DNA from: a virus
IMG/VR virus record: IMGVR_UViG_3300020215_000133
Coordinates: 1 to 24,854 of that record
Reading direction: 5' to 3' (one strand)
Length of the DNA: 24,854 nucleotides
A model generated the notes under the pieces. It saw nothing but the letters and a program-made list of their open reading frames with translations. It made no database searches and had not been told where the DNA came from. Positions within the stretch are counted from its first letter, which is position 1; each line of letters begins with the position of its first letter. A program made the translations under genes and the position numbers. This document shows, piece by piece, positions 5,787 to 13,502 of the stretch.

Positions 5787-7998
5787 CGAACCTTCCAAAA
5801 AAGTAACGCCAACCATTCTTACTGGGTCAGCGTTAGAAGCCCAGACCATTTACAAGAGTCCCGTCTTCGCGGACTCCTACATCTTCCCATTCAACCCCGA
5901 CCCGCTCGTTTCCGGCAACGATTACTCGATTTACAAAGAGATGATGAACGACGACCAGGTCAAGGCCGCCATCAGCCTGAAGAAGGACATGGTCATCAAC
6001 ACCGGCTGGAAGATTGAATGCGAGAACGACGAAATCAAAGAGTTCGTCGAGGCCGCCTTCAAGCGCATTAACGAGGGCCTGACCGTCGATATGTCTTTTG
6101 AGGATTCTTTGAGGGACATCCTCTCAAGCTACGAGTTCGGCTTCAGCCTAACCGAGCCGGTCTACGGGCTAGAAGAAGAAGGGGAGTATCAGGGGAAATA
6201 CATCTACAAATGCTTGAAGACCCGCCCGCCTGACACGTTCCGGTTCAACATTGACGACAAGGGCAATGTAACCTCGATTTCCCAGGTGCAGAACATGGGA
6301 GAGAAACAGTTCAAGCCCTCCATGTTCATTCACCACGTCTACCAGCAAGAGTTCGGCAATCCCTATGGGCGCAGCGACCTAAGCGCGGCGCATGACCACT
6401 GGAAGGCCAAGAAGTTCGTCATGCGCTTTATGGCCATGTACCTGGAACGGTTCGCCCAGCCCACCGTGGCCGGCGAGTACCCGACCACCATGGACTCGAA
6501 CGAAATCAACGCCTTCCACACCATGCTGAAGTCGATTCAAAGCCACACCACGCTGGCGTTCCCGCAAGGCACAAAGATTGACTTGCTCTACCCCCAGCGC
6601 GACGGGTCGGATTCCTACATCAAGGCCGTGGACCTCTACAACATGATGATTGCCCGGTCCATCCTGGTGCCGGACCTCCTGGGCATTGGCGGGGCCCAAA
6701 CCAAGGGCGGTTCCCTGGCCCTTGGCAAAGAACACTTTAAGACCTTCCTCGGCACCATCTACAAAGACCGCCAGGCCCTTGAACGCAAAATCACCCTCAA
6801 GCTGGTTAAGCCCCTTATCGAGGTCAACTTCGGGAAATCGGACGTTCCTGTCGAATTTAAGTTCGTCGAGTACACAGAAGACGACGTGTCCGCCTATGCG
6901 GACCTGTGGGTGAAAGCGGTCAGCGCCAAGATATTCAAGCCAAACCCGGAGGAAATCAACCATTTCCGGTCCATCACCGGATTCCCAGAAGGCGATGTGA
7001 TGGAGTTCCCGGAACCGACCGAGTTCGGGCCGGACGGCAAGCCCATCAAACCCAACGAACCGCCAAAGACACCGTTCGACAAGAACGGCAAGCGCGTGGA
7101 AGAACCCGAGGGGGAGAAGAAACCCAAGAAAGACGAGGGCAAGTACGCGCTCAAGACGTTTCGGGAGAAAACCGCTTTTGAGAAGAAAGTCGACTTCGTG
7201 GAAATGAAGCGCACGCTGGACGAGTCCGAAGACACGGTGTTCCAAGCTCTCAGGCGCACGGCGAAGATGGTGTTTGGCGATTTCATCGACCAAATCCGCG
7301 ACAAGGGCCTCATCCGCAACTTCCGCCCCGAGAAGATGAACGAGATTCAGCCCAGGCACATGAAAGAAATGAACCTGGTGTTTCGCAACCATTTCCGGCA
7401 ATTGTTCCGGGATTCCATAGACGAGGCACGGCGGGAGATATTCCCCAACGGGGTCAAAACCAGCAAGTTCAGCGATGCGCTTCTCCCCGAAGAATTCGAG
7501 GAAATCATCGCCGCCGAATCCTTCAAAGTGGTGGGGGACTATGCGACGCACATCACGAAGAAAGGCAAGAACGTGTTGGTGGAAGGCATTAAGTCCGGCC
7601 AGTCTGAGGCCGACATTGTGCGTGCTATACGAGACCTGGCGGTGGACGAAACGGAAAGCTGGCTGGCCACGGTGGTGCGTACCAAGACCACCGAGATTTA
7701 TAACGAGGCCCGGCGCAGCTATTGGGAGAATGACGAGTTTGCCAGCCAGCTAGTCGAAGCCTACCAGTTCAGCGCCATCATGGACAACCGCACCTCGGAT
7801 GTCTGCGCGGAACTGGACGGGAAGATTTTTAGCTTGGAAGACGAAGTCGCCCGTATCACGCCGCCCCTGCATTTCAATTGCCGAAGCGTGCTTGTCCCCA
7901 TCACCAAATTTGAAGAGTACAAGGCCGAGAAGGTGCCGGCGGTTGACCGGATACAAGAGCTTGGCGGCGGGCTCAAGAACTTCGCCAAGGAAGGGTAG
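5734..7998 (+). CDS. Portal protein fused to MuF-type head morphogenesis domain
   Basis: A 754-residue fusion. ATG at 5734 overlaps terL by 53 bases; no good ribosome binding site is seen, but no other credible start exists. Residues about 55-420 resemble the DUF935 (Mu gp29-like) portal: VKAAISLKKDMVINTGWKIE, a GGAQTKGGSLALGKEH segment and FRSITGFPEGD. A proline/lysine-rich linker spans 425-469. Residues about 590-725 form the MuF (Mu gp30/SPP1 gp7) domain with RTKTTEIYNEARR, DNRTSDVCAELDGKIF and PPLHFNCRSVLVPI. The portal is the dodecameric DNA gate of the capsid; MuF proteins are minor head proteins, some ejected with the DNA. In Mu the two are separate genes, so the fusion fixes their ratio. 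Confidence 0.9.
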   Translation: MRVKKLASSSAVQEKQPDEPSKKVTPTILTGSALEAQTIYKSPVFADSYIFPFNPDPLVSGNDYSIYKEMMNDDQVKAAISLKKDMVINTGWKIECENDEIKEFVEAAFKRINEGLTVDMSFEDSLRDILSSYEFGFSLTEPVYGLEEEGEYQGKYIYKCLKTRPPDTFRFNIDDKGNVTSISQVQNMGEKQFKPSMFIHHVYQQEFGNPYGRSDLSAAHDHWKAKKFVMRFMAMYLERFAQPTVAGEYPTTMDSNEINAFHTMLKSIQSHTTLAFPQGTKIDLLYPQRDGSDSYIKAVDLYNMMIARSILVPDLLGIGGAQTKGGSLALGKEHFKTFLGTIYKDRQALERKITLKLVKPLIEVNFGKSDVPVEFKFVEYTEDDVSAYADLWVKAVSAKIFKPNPEEINHFRSITGFPEGDVMEFPEPTEFGPDGKPIKPNEPPKTPFDKNGKRVEEPEGEKKPKKDEGKYALKTFREKTAFEKKVDFVEMKRTLDESEDTVFQALRRTAKMVFGDFIDQIRDKGLIRNFRPEKMNEIQPRHMKEMNLVFRNHFRQLFRDSIDEARREIFPNGVKTSKFSDALLPEEFEEIIAAESFKVVGDYATHITKKGKNVLVEGIKSGQSEADIVRAIRDLAVDETESWLATVVRTKTTEIYNEARRSYWENDEFASQLVEAYQFSAIMDNRTSDVCAELDGKIFSLEDEVARITPPLHFNCRSVLVPITKFEEYKAEKVPAVDRIQELGGGLKNFAKEG

Positions 7999-8000
7999 TC

Positions 8001-8402
8001 ATGGACTACGGACGACTGAAAACGGAAATTACGACCGACCCCGCCGGTCTGGGCTATGCGGGCAAGACCGACCAGCAAATCGCCGACATCATGAACACGC
8101 GCAACCGCAGCGTCAACAGAATCACCGTTCCCGCTTACGAGGTCTGGGAAGCCATAGTGCCCGCCGAATGGGCGGCTGTCTCGGCGCAGGAAAAGCAACG
8201 GGTGCAGACAATTCTCAGTATGGGCACGGTGAGCGTACTGGGAGCGAACACCCGGGCATCCTTTGCAGCGGCTTTTGCGGCCGGAACAACAACCAGGGCG
8301 AATTTGGTGGCACTCCAGACAGAACTTAAAACCCGTGGCGAAGAATTGGGTCTGGGACGAATTTCGGCGGGCCATGTAGCCAAAGCCCGCTTGGCCGCGT
8401 AA
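8001..8402 (+). CDS. Small conserved phage head-region protein
   Basis: A 133-residue, alanine-rich, mostly helical protein starting two bases after the portal-MuF gene, with AAGGAAGGG upstream. The opening DYGRLKTEITTDPAGLGYAGKTDQQIADIMNT matches a widespread small phage family in which a TDP..GYAG..D..IA..(L/M)N motif starts the chain; I know no proven function for it. The middle (VPAYEVWEAIVPAEWAAVSAQEKQRVQTIL) and end (RASFAAAFAAGTTTRANLVAL) follow the same family. Position after the portal suggests a minor head or assembly role. Confidence 0.7.
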   Translation: MDYGRLKTEITTDPAGLGYAGKTDQQIADIMNTRNRSVNRITVPAYEVWEAIVPAEWAAVSAQEKQRVQTILSMGTVSVLGANTRASFAAAFAAGTTTRANLVALQTELKTRGEELGLGRISAGHVAKARLAA

Positions 8403-8412
8403 GGGGTAAGAC

Positions 8413-8853
8413 ATGACAACCGTCAACTGGGAAAACTATCCGTCCGCAACTACATACCTGTCGACCGAGCTGAACAGCTTGGCCTCAAGCGCCAACAAAC
8501 TTGGGGCAGCCATTGATAATTCCACCAATGGTAAGCGATTCATCGACATCGAAATAAGCCTGGCTGCCCAATCCTCCGCGCGGTCCTCCAACGCGCGCGT
8601 GGACATTTACGTTTTGCCAAGCATTGACGGCACGAACTTTACCTACGGGGACGATTCCACAGACCCCCCGCTGAACACCTGGCTGGCTTCTGTGTCGTTC
8701 GACGCCACAACCACGGCGCGGCGCAACGTCACGCGCCATCACGATGCGCCCGCAGGCCAGTTCAAGATGTTGGTCATGAACGAAACCGGACAAGCCTTCG
8801 GAGCCACTGGCAACACCGTGAAGTACGTCTTGTACAGCGAGGTCAACGAATGA
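8413..8853 (+). CDS. Beta-rich putative virion protein
   Basis: A 146-residue protein with AAGGGG upstream of its ATG. Strands alternate through the chain (RFIDIEISLAAQ, ARVDIYVLPSID, TWLASVSFDATTTARRNVTRHH, GQFKMLVMNETGQAF, NTVKYVLYSEV), which fits a beta sandwich. The TTARR..TRHHDAP..F..LV.NETGQA string recurs in phage structural proteins of unknown function that I have seen next to head or tail genes. It opens the beta-rich cassette between portal and protease, so a capsid-surface or decoration role is plausible. No enzyme motif is present. Confidence 0.7.
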   Translation: MTTVNWENYPSATTYLSTELNSLASSANKLGAAIDNSTNGKRFIDIEISLAAQSSARSSNARVDIYVLPSIDGTNFTYGDDSTDPPLNTWLASVSFDATTTARRNVTRHHDAPAGQFKMLVMNETGQAFGATGNTVKYVLYSEVNE

Positions 8854-9695
8854 GTCGAGCCATAAGACACCGCGGGCTTGTGCCGCCCAATGTCCCGGTG
8901 ACTCTCGACACCAAGCACCCGCTCGCGCACGGTTTACGGGCGGCCTGGACAGGAATCGGGTCAGCGGGAACGACGCGGTACTACGATTACACCCGCCGCC
9001 GGCTGGACGGTTCTTTTAAGTCCTCAACGGAACCAGCTTGGGTCAGTGACCAGGAACGCGGGCTGGTGGTGTCCTTTGACGGGACGGACGATTTCATCGT
9101 CTGTGACGACGTCATTCCCGGCACGTACTCGGCCCTGTCGTTTTCTCTATGGGTCAAACTCGCCCAACAGGACGGCAGCGCACGGATGATTTTTAGCACC
9201 AAGAACGGGTCCGTGGACGGGATTGAAGTCTTCAAGTGGACAACCAACAAAATCCTGATTTTGTTCGACACATCGGCGGGAAGCGTGGCCCCGCTCTCGA
9301 ACGCAGCCCTTTCGGCGAATGTCTGGTACCACGTGGGCGGCACATGGGACGGCAGCAATGTGCGCCTGTATATCAATGGGGAAATACAAACGGATATCCA
9401 GGCGCTCGGCGGAACCTTAACGCACGTCAATGTGCCAAGAATCGGCGCGGAAGCGGCGGGCAACTTTTTCTTTGGTCGTGTCGACGACGTGCGTATCTAT
9501 GGCCGCGCCTTGAGCAACGTGGAAATGTGGCAGCTATGGGCACCGCAAACCCGCTACGCGATTTATCGGCCGAAGGGACGCGGTTCCGCCTACGACACGG
9601 TAGCGGCACCCGCCGCCGGCCGGCCGACGGTCACGCACTTAGACCGGCACGCCCTGCGTGGTGTTATGCGCGGCGTGTCACGGAGGGCCATCTAA
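8850..9695 (+). CDS. LamG/concanavalin A-like domain protein, probable virion adhesin
   Basis: A 281-residue protein in an ATGA overlap with the preceding gene. Residues about 60-225 have the LamG jelly-roll pattern: GLVVSFDGTDDFIVCDD, YSALSFSLWVKL, WYHVGGTWDGSNVRLYINGE, then FFFGRVDDVRIYGRALSNVEMWQLW. That last stretch is a strong signature of LamG-type domains in secreted and virion proteins, which often bind carbohydrate. The N-terminal 40 residues and the basic C-terminus (HLDRHALRGVMRGVSRRAI) may anchor it to the particle. No signal peptide is present. A lectin domain among head genes, rather than with tail fibres, is unusual. Confidence 0.85.
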   Translation: MSRAIRHRGLVPPNVPVTLDTKHPLAHGLRAAWTGIGSAGTTRYYDYTRRRLDGSFKSSTEPAWVSDQERGLVVSFDGTDDFIVCDDVIPGTYSALSFSLWVKLAQQDGSARMIFSTKNGSVDGIEVFKWTTNKILILFDTSAGSVAPLSNAALSANVWYHVGGTWDGSNVRLYINGEIQTDIQALGGTLTHVNVPRIGAEAAGNFFFGRVDDVRIYGRALSNVEMWQLWAPQTRYAIYRPKGRGSAYDTVAAPAAGRPTVTHLDRHALRGVMRGVSRRAI

Positions 9696-11393
9696 ATGTC
9701 CGCCATCTTGAAGAAGTACAACCGGGCCACCACGATTTACTTCCCTTTGGTGGCCTACAGCACAACCAGCTTTCTCGACACATCCACGGCAGTCAGTTTT
9801 GCCTCCGGCGACGTGAAGATTTTTAACGGAACGGGCATGACCAACGCCGCCACGTTGCCGTCCTGGGTGGGTAGCGGGATGTATGCCTTGAGTTTGACCG
9901 CGGCGGAAATGTCCACGGCCTATCCCAGCGTGTTCTTGGTGGACTCGGCCACCAAGGCGTTCGAAGACCAAGCCATTTTGATTGAGACCTATGGCACCAC
10001 AACCGCGGCCCATGCCTTTGACCTGAACACGGCCACGCAGCCGGTGAACGTCACCCAATGGAACGGGTCGGCTGTGGCCACGCCCGACACCGCAGGATAT
10101 CCCGTCGTGACCATCAAAGACGGGACCGGCCAAGGGGAAATTGCGCTGACAGGCGGCGCGGTTGACAACGTGACCACGGTCGGCACCGTCAACAATTTCG
10201 GGGCCTCAGCCACAGGTCAGGTTATCACCGCCAACGTCGCGCAAATCAGCGGGGATGCCACGGCCGCCGACAACGCGGAAGCGTTCTTTGACGGGACAGG
10301 GTATGCGGGCACGGGGAACACCATTCCAACAGTAACCACCGTCACAAACGGCGTTACGGTGAGCACAAACAACGATAAAACCGGGTACAGACTCAGCGCC
10401 ACAGGCGTGGACGACATTTGGGACGAAGCCCGGAGCGGGCATACGACGGACGGTACGTTCGGCCAGGTCATGCAGGTGGTGCGAAGCGGCACGGCGCAAA
10501 CCGGCACCTCCTCGGACATCACGCTGGATGCCAGCGCATCGGCGACGGACAATCTCTACCGCAACACCGTGATTTCCATCGTGTCCGGCACAGGCGCGGG
10601 GCAGACACGGTACATTCACGGCTATGTCGGGTCATCCAAAGCCGCTTCTGTCACGCCGAACTGGATAACAACGCCCGACAACACCAGCGTGTTCGTTATC
10701 CGGCCAACAGGCCCGGCGGCTTGGGACCACGACCTTAACGACCACGAGAACGCCAATTCCTTCGGTATGGCCAGCCAGGTCTTGGCGGCCGGCACCTCAA
10801 GCACCTTTAGCGGGTCAAGCATTACCCTCGACAGCAACGCGGGGAGCACAGACGACCAATACAACGGCTGTGTCTTGGTTGTCACCACCAACGGCACGAC
10901 GCCGACGCAGGCGCACCTTATTACCGACTACGTCGGCGCGACCAAGGTTGCCACGATTACCCCGGCTTTTGTCGGTACCACGGTCGGGTCTGTCAATTAC
11001 GTGGTCAAGGCGCATGGCATGTCGGACGTTCGGTCCTGGGTATCGTCTGTGGTCAACAGCCTCATTTCCGGCCGCGTGGATTCCAACACCCAGGCCATGG
11101 CCAACGGCGTCATCACCGCCGCCGCGATTGCCACTGACGCCATCGACGCCGACGCCCTGGCCGCGGACGCCGTCACCGAGATTTGGAACAAGGCCATGAC
11201 GGAACTGTCTTCGGTTCCAGGTGTAACGGGGTCCGTCCTGGAAGCCCTTGAATGGGTGTTCCTCCTGGCGCGGAACAAGGTCACGCAGACCAGCAGCACG
11301 CAGACGTTGCGGAACAACGCCGACAACGCCAACATCGCAACGTCGTCTCATTCCGACGATGGGACAACCCATACTCGTGCCAAATGGAGCTAA
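9696..11393 (+). CDS. 565-residue modular beta-repeat structural protein
   Basis: A Thr/Ser/Ala/Gly-rich protein with GGAGGG upstream and no signal peptide. Residues 1-100 form an Ig-like module (DVKIFNGTGMTNAATLPSWVG..YALSLTAAEM). Two related modules of about 80 residues follow at 257-337 and 361-438. After a helical stretch (AIDADALAADAVTEIW) the end carries ALEWVFLLARNKVTQT and SHSDDGTTHTRAKWS, a tail I have seen on several phage structural proteins. Composition and architecture fit a fibre or surface appendage. Neighbours are head genes, so a head fibre is as likely as a tail component. No catalytic motif is seen. Confidence 0.75.
   Translation: MSAILKKYNRATTIYFPLVAYSTTSFLDTSTAVSFASGDVKIFNGTGMTNAATLPSWVGSGMYALSLTAAEMSTAYPSVFLVDSATKAFEDQAILIETYGTTTAAHAFDLNTATQPVNVTQWNGSAVATPDTAGYPVVTIKDGTGQGEIALTGGAVDNVTTVGTVNNFGASATGQVITANVAQISGDATAADNAEAFFDGTGYAGTGNTIPTVTTVTNGVTVSTNNDKTGYRLSATGVDDIWDEARSGHTTDGTFGQVMQVVRSGTAQTGTSSDITLDASASATDNLYRNTVISIVSGTGAGQTRYIHGYVGSSKAASVTPNWITTPDNTSVFVIRPTGPAAWDHDLNDHENANSFGMASQVLAAGTSSTFSGSSITLDSNAGSTDDQYNGCVLVVTTNGTTPTQAHLITDYVGATKVATITPAFVGTTVGSVNYVVKAHGMSDVRSWVSSVVNSLISGRVDSNTQAMANGVITAAAIATDAIDADALAADAVTEIWNKAMTELSSVPGVTGSVLEALEWVFLLARNKVTQTSSTQTLRNNADNANIATSSHSDDGTTHTRAKWS
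10464..11009 (+). repeat. Two diverged beta modules within the 565-residue protein
   Basis: Module 1 covers 10464-10706 and module 2 covers 10776-11009. They share the order GT(A/S)..(S)SDITLD or SSITLD, (S)ATDNLY or STDDQY, a hydrophobic strand (TVISIVSG or CVLVVTTN), GYVGSSKAASVTP or DYVGATKVATITP, and a final SVFVIRP or VNYVVKA strand. The similarity is at protein level and the DNA is diverged, so this is an old duplication. Confidence 0.7.
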
Positions 11394-11396
11394 CCC

Positions 11397-11645
11397 GTGG
11401 CGATAGACACACGACAGAAGAGAGCCTCCGCCTGCGGCGTCGGGCTGGACTTTCTGCGCATACGGCCTGTGGCCGACGGGGCCATCAGCGCCACCGACCG
11501 GCAGCATTTGAACTTTCTCTATTCGGGAATCACCAGCTCGGTGGCTGTGTCCGGAGAAGCCATCGGCATCACGCTGTACGTGGACCGCGCGCGCGGGCTG
11601 GTTCTCTATGTCGACCGCGCCCGCAGCATAACCTTGGAGCGATAA
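11397..11645 (+). CDS. Small conserved virion-cassette protein with repeated LYVDRAR motif
   Basis: An 82-residue protein starting at GTG three bases after the previous stop, with GGAG upstream. The opening (AIDTRQKRASACGVGLDFLRIRPVADGAISATDRQHLNFLYSGI) matches a family of small phage proteins that I have seen beside beta-rich structural genes; no function is known to me. The C-terminal third repeats a seven-residue motif ten residues apart (LYVDRARGLVLYVDRARSIT). It sits in the middle of the beta-rich cassette and probably assembles with those proteins. Confidence 0.65.
   Translation: MAIDTRQKRASACGVGLDFLRIRPVADGAISATDRQHLNFLYSGITSSVAVSGEAIGITLYVDRARGLVLYVDRARSITLER
11574..11624 (+). repeat. 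Duplicated LYVDRAR peptide motif
   Basis: The same seven residues are encoded at 11574-11594 and 11604-11624. The two copies differ at several third codon positions (ctg tac gtg against ctc tat gtc) yet give identical amino acids. Confidence 0.8.
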
Positions 11646-11966
11646 ATGGCCGCTGACGAAATTCATGTAGGCGACGTCGGGGTTGAGTTCACCGTCACCA
11701 TCATGGACGGCTCAAGCACCGTGGACATTTCGACCATCAACACCACAACGGGGCGCCAGTTCCTCTTCCGGGACTCCAACGGGAACGTCAGCACGGTGAC
11801 CGCGGCCCTGGTGGGGACAGGGTCGACGGGCAGCCTGATTTATACGTCGACGTCCAGCACGTTTGCCACCGACGGGGCCTATAGCCTCCAGGCGGTGATA
11901 ACCCTGGGAAACAACACGTTCCACACGGACATTTACAAGTTCACCGTGCATCCGAACCTGTCATGA
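11646..11966 (+). CDS. Ig-like/BppU-N-like small structural protein
   Basis: A 106-residue protein beginning directly after the preceding stop, with GGAG upstream. The chain reads as one beta sandwich: DVGVEFTVTIMDGSSTVDIST, GRQFLFRDSNGNVSTVTAAL, GSLIYTSTSSTFATDGAYSLQAVITLGNN, DIYKFTVHP. This layout (a polarisable field, 'F.F....G....V.A', then 'G.Y..Q..V') resembles the N-terminal domain of BppU-type baseplate proteins and related phage Ig-like domains that dock other modules onto the virion. It probably acts with the adjacent repeat protein. The fold is likely; the partner is inferred. Confidence 0.65.
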   Translation: MAADEIHVGDVGVEFTVTIMDGSSTVDISTINTTTGRQFLFRDSNGNVSTVTAALVGTGSTGSLIYTSTSSTFATDGAYSLQAVITLGNNTFHTDIYKFTVHPNLS

Positions 11967-12352
11967 CGACGATACTGAGCACCGAGATTTATCCCATCTT
12001 CAACGAGGACGAAACGCTCAAGTCCATCAAGGTCGTCATCTACACGCTGGAATTGGGCCGGCTGATGTTTTTCATCACGCCCCAGGACGTCAGCTTAACC
12101 CTCAAAGCGAACGGGGATTTGAACGACGAAGCGGCTGTGAAGCTAAAAATCAAAGAGAAGTTCGAGACAATTGTCACCCAGCTTGAACCTGTGGTGGAGG
12201 CGAAGAAGGCCAAGGAAGAAAAGATTAAGGGCCTGAAAGAGAAAATCAAGTTGAAGGTTAACGTGACGGATTTGGGGCCGAAAGCCAAGGAACCAGCCCC
12301 GCCCGCACCGGAAGAGATAGTGAACCCGGTCGGCAACGTCGTACCGCGATAG
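11963..12352 (+). CDS. Protein of unknown function with charged coiled-coil-like centre
   Basis: A 129-residue protein in an ATGA overlap, without its own ribosome binding site and therefore likely coupled to the upstream gene. The N-terminal half looks beta-rich (IKVVIYTLELGRLMFFITPQDVSLTL). The centre is a lysine/glutamate helix (EAKKAKEEKIKGLKEKIKLK), and the C-terminus is proline-rich (EPAPPAPEEIVNPVGNV). It lies between the beta-rich cassette and the protease. No family is recognised. A head-fibre anchor or assembly factor would fit the position, but nothing in the sequence proves it. Confidence 0.6.
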   Translation: MTTILSTEIYPIFNEDETLKSIKVVIYTLELGRLMFFITPQDVSLTLKANGDLNDEAAVKLKIKEKFETIVTQLEPVVEAKKAKEEKIKGLKEKIKLKVNVTDLGPKAKEPAPPAPEEIVNPVGNVVPR

Positions 12353-12359
12353 AGGGCCT

Positions 12360-13502
12360 ATGGATATCGACATGAACATCATTGAGAGCGCCAAGAAAGC
12401 CGGGAAAGAGATTCAAGAGGGCAAGCGCCAGTTCGACCTGCCCCAGACCTACGACATCGACAACGTGCCAATTTTCGCGGCCGGGAAATGGAACGGGGAC
12501 ACTTATACCGTCGAAGACCTGGACGAGATGGTGCGGGCCTTCAACGAGACCAAGCAACAGATGAAGCCGTACCTGAAATTGGGCCACGACGACAAGCAAG
12601 GCTTGATTCAAAAGGACGGTTTGCCGGCGGCGGGTTGGATTGAGTCCCTAACGCGCCAGGGGAAGTTCCTGTACGCCAAGTTCAGCCGGGTGCCGAAGAA
12701 GATTTACGAGCTCATCAAGGCCGCCGCCTACCGGCGCGTCTCGAGTGAGATTTACCTGGGCATGGACGTGAACGGCCGGAAGTACGGGAAGCTTTTGAAG
12801 GCGGTGTCGCTTTTGGGAGGCGACACGCCGGCGGTGCATGAGTTGGACGACATTATTGCGCTTTATGCCTTGGGCGGCGAGGTAAAAGCATACACGGGGG
12901 ACCATGAGGCCAAAGCTTATGAGTTCACCCTATCTGAAAAGGAGAACACAATGAGTGACGAACTCCAGAAACAACTGGCCGACGCCCTCAAAGCCAAGGC
13001 CGAAATGGAAGTCCAGGTGAAGGAACTGTCCGAGAAGACGTCTGCGTTTGAGGCGCTGTCCGCTGAGAACAAGACGCTTAAAGACAGCCTCGCGGAAGCC
13101 ACCAAGAAAATTGGCGACCTGGAAATCCAAGTGGGCCGCTACGCGGACGAGAAGAAAGCCGTGGAAATCAACGCCATGCTGGACGAAGCGGTGAAGAACA
13201 AGAAAATCACCCCGGCCCAGAAGCCCATGCTGTACACGCTCCTGGCCAATGCGTCCACCGAGAAGAAATACAAGCTGGGCGATGCCGAAAAGACCCCCGC
13301 TGAAATTCTCAAGGCGTTCATTGATTCCAACAGCGTGGAAATCAACACGGATGAACAAACCGGCGCGGGCGAACCGCAGAAGAACGACAGGGAAGCTTTG
13401 CACCAGAAGGCTCTGCAGTACATGGAGAAGCACAAAGTCTCCTACCGTGAGGCTGTTGTGGCTCTCTCCCCCAGCAATCCGAAGGTCGAAGACGAAGAGT
13501 AG
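12360..13502 (+). CDS. Capsid maturation protease with C-terminal scaffold (Mu I-like)
   Basis: A 380-residue protein with GAGGG upstream. Residues 1 to about 195 are the prohead protease: FDLPQTYDIDNVPIFAAGKW, then YLKLGHDDKQG with H76, GLPAAGWIESL, and the AYRRVSSEI box with S128. H76 and S128 are the likely catalytic pair of the Mu gp32/HK97-like serine protease fold. From about 198 onward the chain is a long charged coiled coil, typical of scaffold, ending in acidic EDEE. The protease trims scaffold and head proteins after shell assembly. A strong internal start before residue 198 would also make the scaffold alone. It sits directly upstream of the decoration and capsid genes, as expected. 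Confidence 0.88.
   Translation: MDIDMNIIESAKKAGKEIQEGKRQFDLPQTYDIDNVPIFAAGKWNGDTYTVEDLDEMVRAFNETKQQMKPYLKLGHDDKQGLIQKDGLPAAGWIESLTRQGKFLYAKFSRVPKKIYELIKAAAYRRVSSEIYLGMDVNGRKYGKLLKAVSLLGGDTPAVHELDDIIALYALGGEVKAYTGDHEAKAYEFTLSEKENTMSDELQKQLADALKAKAEMEVQVKELSEKTSAFEALSAENKTLKDSLAEATKKIGDLEIQVGRYADEKKAVEINAMLDEAVKNKKITPAQKPMLYTLLANASTEKKYKLGDAEKTPAEILKAFIDSNSVEINTDEQTGAGEPQKNDREALHQKALQYMEKHKVSYREAVVALSPSNPKVEDEE
12937..12944 (+). promoter_or_regulatory. Internal ribosome binding site for the nested scaffold
   Basis: AAAAGGAG lies inside the protease reading frame, encoding part of SEKENT, and is followed after six bases by an in-frame ATG. It is the feature that decides the scaffold start. Confidence 0.7.
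12951..13502 (+). CDS. Nested in-frame scaffold protein
   Basis: An internal ATG in the same frame as the protease gene has AAAAGGAG six bases upstream. The product is 183 residues starting MSDELQKQLADALKAKAEME, a nearly continuous coiled coil up to about residue 80, then a compact helical part and an acidic C-terminus. Nested scaffolds made from the 3' part of the protease gene are established in lambda (C/Nu3) and Mu (I/Z). The ribosome binding site is stronger than that of many genes here, which would give the needed excess of scaffold over protease. The start itself is inference. Confidence 0.75.
   Translation: MSDELQKQLADALKAKAEMEVQVKELSEKTSAFEALSAENKTLKDSLAEATKKIGDLEIQVGRYADEKKAVEINAMLDEAVKNKKITPAQKPMLYTLLANASTEKKYKLGDAEKTPAEILKAFIDSNSVEINTDEQTGAGEPQKNDREALHQKALQYMEKHKVSYREAVVALSPSNPKVEDEE

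Noticed and set aside
6379-7551. 390-residue open frame on the minus strand
   Set aside because: It lies wholly opposite the portal-MuF gene, has no recognisable domain and reflects the third-position GC bias of the plus-strand codons.
10815-11666. 283-residue open frame on the minus strand
   Set aside because: Opposite the repeat protein and two neighbours, low-complexity G/R/V-rich product, no ribosome binding site; a shadow of plus-strand codon bias.
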